The notes under the pieces are model-generated. The model made no database searches. It was not told where the DNA came from and saw only the letters and a program-made list of their open reading frames with translations. A DNA stretch of 53,866 nt, taken from the NCBI GenBank assembly GCA_016779945.1, contig JADHMR010000006.1, forward strand, positions 1-53,866. Direction: 5' to 3'. Shown one piece after another: positions 52,980-53,866 of this stretch (within the stretch, counting starts at the first letter, position 1; each line of letters opens with the position of its first letter). Source of the stretch: Bacteroidia bacterium. GTDB lineage: Bacteria > Bacteroidota > Bacteroidia > NS11-12g > UBA9320. The position numbers were made by a program, and so were the translations under genes.

Positions 52980-53866
52980 TTACTCAATAAGATCAGCATA
53001 TTTAATTTTGAACTTTGTTACTTTTGGTCTAATGACCATGCTACAATAACCATTGGTAGATGAGTTATTGTTATAGTAATTCTGATGATAATCCTCAGCC
53101 TTACTGTAGTTGTATATAGACTCTATGGTAGTAACTATTGGGTCATCCCACAAGTCACTAGCATCAATTTTTTTTAGTACCTTCTCTGCAATATCTTTTT
53201 GTTGGGGAGTATGATAAAAAATGACAGATCGATATTGATCACCTACATCATTTCCTTGCCTGTTTAGCGTCGTAGGATCATGTACATGAAAGAAAATATC
53301 TATAAGTGTTTCTGTTGATATGACATTTGGGTCATAGACTAGTTGTGCTACTTCAACCGAACCGGTGTTCCCTTGGCAAACCATTTTATAAGTAGGTTTT
53401 TTTATCTTACCGCCGGCATATCCACTTTCAACATGTGAAACACCTTTGAGTTTTTGAAAAAGCACTTCAACACACCAAAAGCACCCTGCCCCGAATGTTA
53501 TCGTATCAAGCTCTTTAGAATCATTTAAGGTAATAGTTTCAGGAATGGGTTGTCCATTAGGGATGAATTCCATGGAAATACTATTTACACAATGACGCGT
53601 ATTTTTTTCAGTGAACTTCTCTCCAACGAATACATGTCCTAGGTGTCCAGAACAGTTACTGCAAACAATCTCAGTTCTACGACCATCCGAATCAAGAATC
53701 CGATTCACGGCACCATCGATTTCATCATCAAAACTTGGCCAGCCACAATTACTATTAAATTTTGAAGAGGATTGGTAGAGTTGCTGATTGCATTGTCTAC
53801 AGATGTAAGTTCCATCTTCATAGTGTTTATTGAATTCTCCAGTATTGGGATATTCTGTCCCTTTCT
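52980..53866 (-). CDS. peptide methionine sulfoxide reductase MsrB-MsrA fusion, 5' end missing
   Basis: Reduces both diastereomers of methionine sulfoxide in proteins. The reading frame continues past 53708 to the window's right edge, so the gene is cut there. On the minus strand, the extra part reads KGTEYPNTGEFN, then CRQC (first zinc cysteine pair) and CGWPSF, followed by CSNC (second pair), GHLGHVF and RHCVNS with the MsrB catalytic cysteine. A MsrA domain follows with GAGCFWCVE (catalytic cysteine), GYAGG and a C-terminal QNYYNN. Both catalytic cysteines are intact, so the fusion should be active. Order MsrB-MsrA is the arrangement known in several Bacteroidota. Confidence 0.9.
   Translation of the reverse strand, partial: KGTEYPNTGEFNKHYEDGTYICRQCNQQLYQSSSKFNSNCGWPSFDDEIDGAVNRILDSDGRRTEIVCSNCSGHLGHVFVGEKFTEKNTRHCVNSISMEFIPNGQPIPETITLNDSKELDTITFGAGCFWCVEVLFQKLKGVSHVESGYAGGKIKKPTYKMVCQGNTGSVEVAQLVYDPNVISTETLIDIFFHVHDPTTLNRQGNDVGDQYRSVIFYHTPQQKDIAEKVLKKIDASDLWDDPIVTTIESIYNYSKAEDYHQNYYNNNSSTNGYCSMVIRPKVTKFKIKYADLIE

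Noticed and set aside
53700-53866. MsrB domain apparently truncated at its N-terminus
   Set aside because: The frame stays open to the right edge and encodes the missing zinc-site and GWPSF parts, so the gene is cut by the window, not broken.
1-53866. Search for CRISPR arrays, tRNA or rRNA genes, insertion sequences and phage or defence genes
   Set aside because: No regularly spaced repeats, RNA-gene signatures, transposase motifs or defence-family proteins were recognised in the window.

Overview
The window is AT-rich chromosomal DNA from a member of the Bacteroidota, most likely a Flavobacteriales-type marine or freshwater lineage. The evidence is three proteins with type IX secretion (T9SS) sorting domains (two clear type B, one type A), a fourth with a degenerate type B-like domain, and a PorV/PorQ-family barrel protein. 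There is also a BshA bacillithiol enzyme, a methionine synthase lacking its homocysteine domain, an HmuY/TonB pair, a YebC protein and several TAnnTTTG promoter elements. Genes are densely packed: no gene-free stretch exceeds 200 bases, several same-strand pairs overlap by 1 or 4 bases, and three convergent pairs share their stop codons. I see no rRNA, tRNA, CRISPR array, insertion sequence or phage gene, so this looks like core chromosome with accessory surface functions.

Layout. 1-5.6 kb: a DUF3108 protein, an outer-membrane protein, a 41-residue lipoprotein gene, then DUF368 polyprenyl-phosphate transporter, aroE and a lipoprotein, then bshA. 5.7-8.5 kb: metH (pterin, B12 and activation domains only) under a SAM-I riboswitch. 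8.5-16.2 kb: an apparent operon of an ECF sigma factor, a membrane protein that looks like its anti-sigma factor but ends in a T9SS-CTD-like domain, and a 1931-residue secreted type B protein. 16.2-18.5 kb: a YbjN-like protein, dihydroorotase and a NUDIX hydrolase. 18.5-25.7 kb: a long minus-strand run of yebC, acyl-CoA carboxylase beta subunit, haem c lipoprotein, OB-fold protein, YceI, DUF5777 barrel and a repeat-rich type B protein. 25.8-31.0 kb: a type A T9SS protein, a SNF2 helicase, an unknown protein and a polyprenyl-linked family 2 glycosyltransferase. 31.1-32.5 kb: an Mpl-type Mur ligase.

32.5-39.3 kb is the most coherent system: six minus-strand genes encoding a substrate-binding lipoprotein, an ATPase, a permease fused to a DtxR/MntR-type repressor (as in chlamydial YtgCR), a second permease, a TonB-dependent receptor and an HmuY-family lipoprotein. 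Together they could carry a metal or haem from the cell surface to the cytoplasm and sense it. 39.3-42.4 kb: three secreted or membrane proteins of unknown role and kynureninase. 42.4-49.7 kb: a methyltransferase, mfd and sucA. 49.7-53.9 kb: a MATE exporter, a DUF479-like protein, a PorV/PorQ-family protein, and an MsrB-MsrA fusion that runs off the right end.

Start codons were moved from the longest frame where a signal peptide, family N-terminus or the riboswitch argued for it. Several genes appear to use TTG or GTG. Functional statements rest on motif recognition by eye; no database search was possible.
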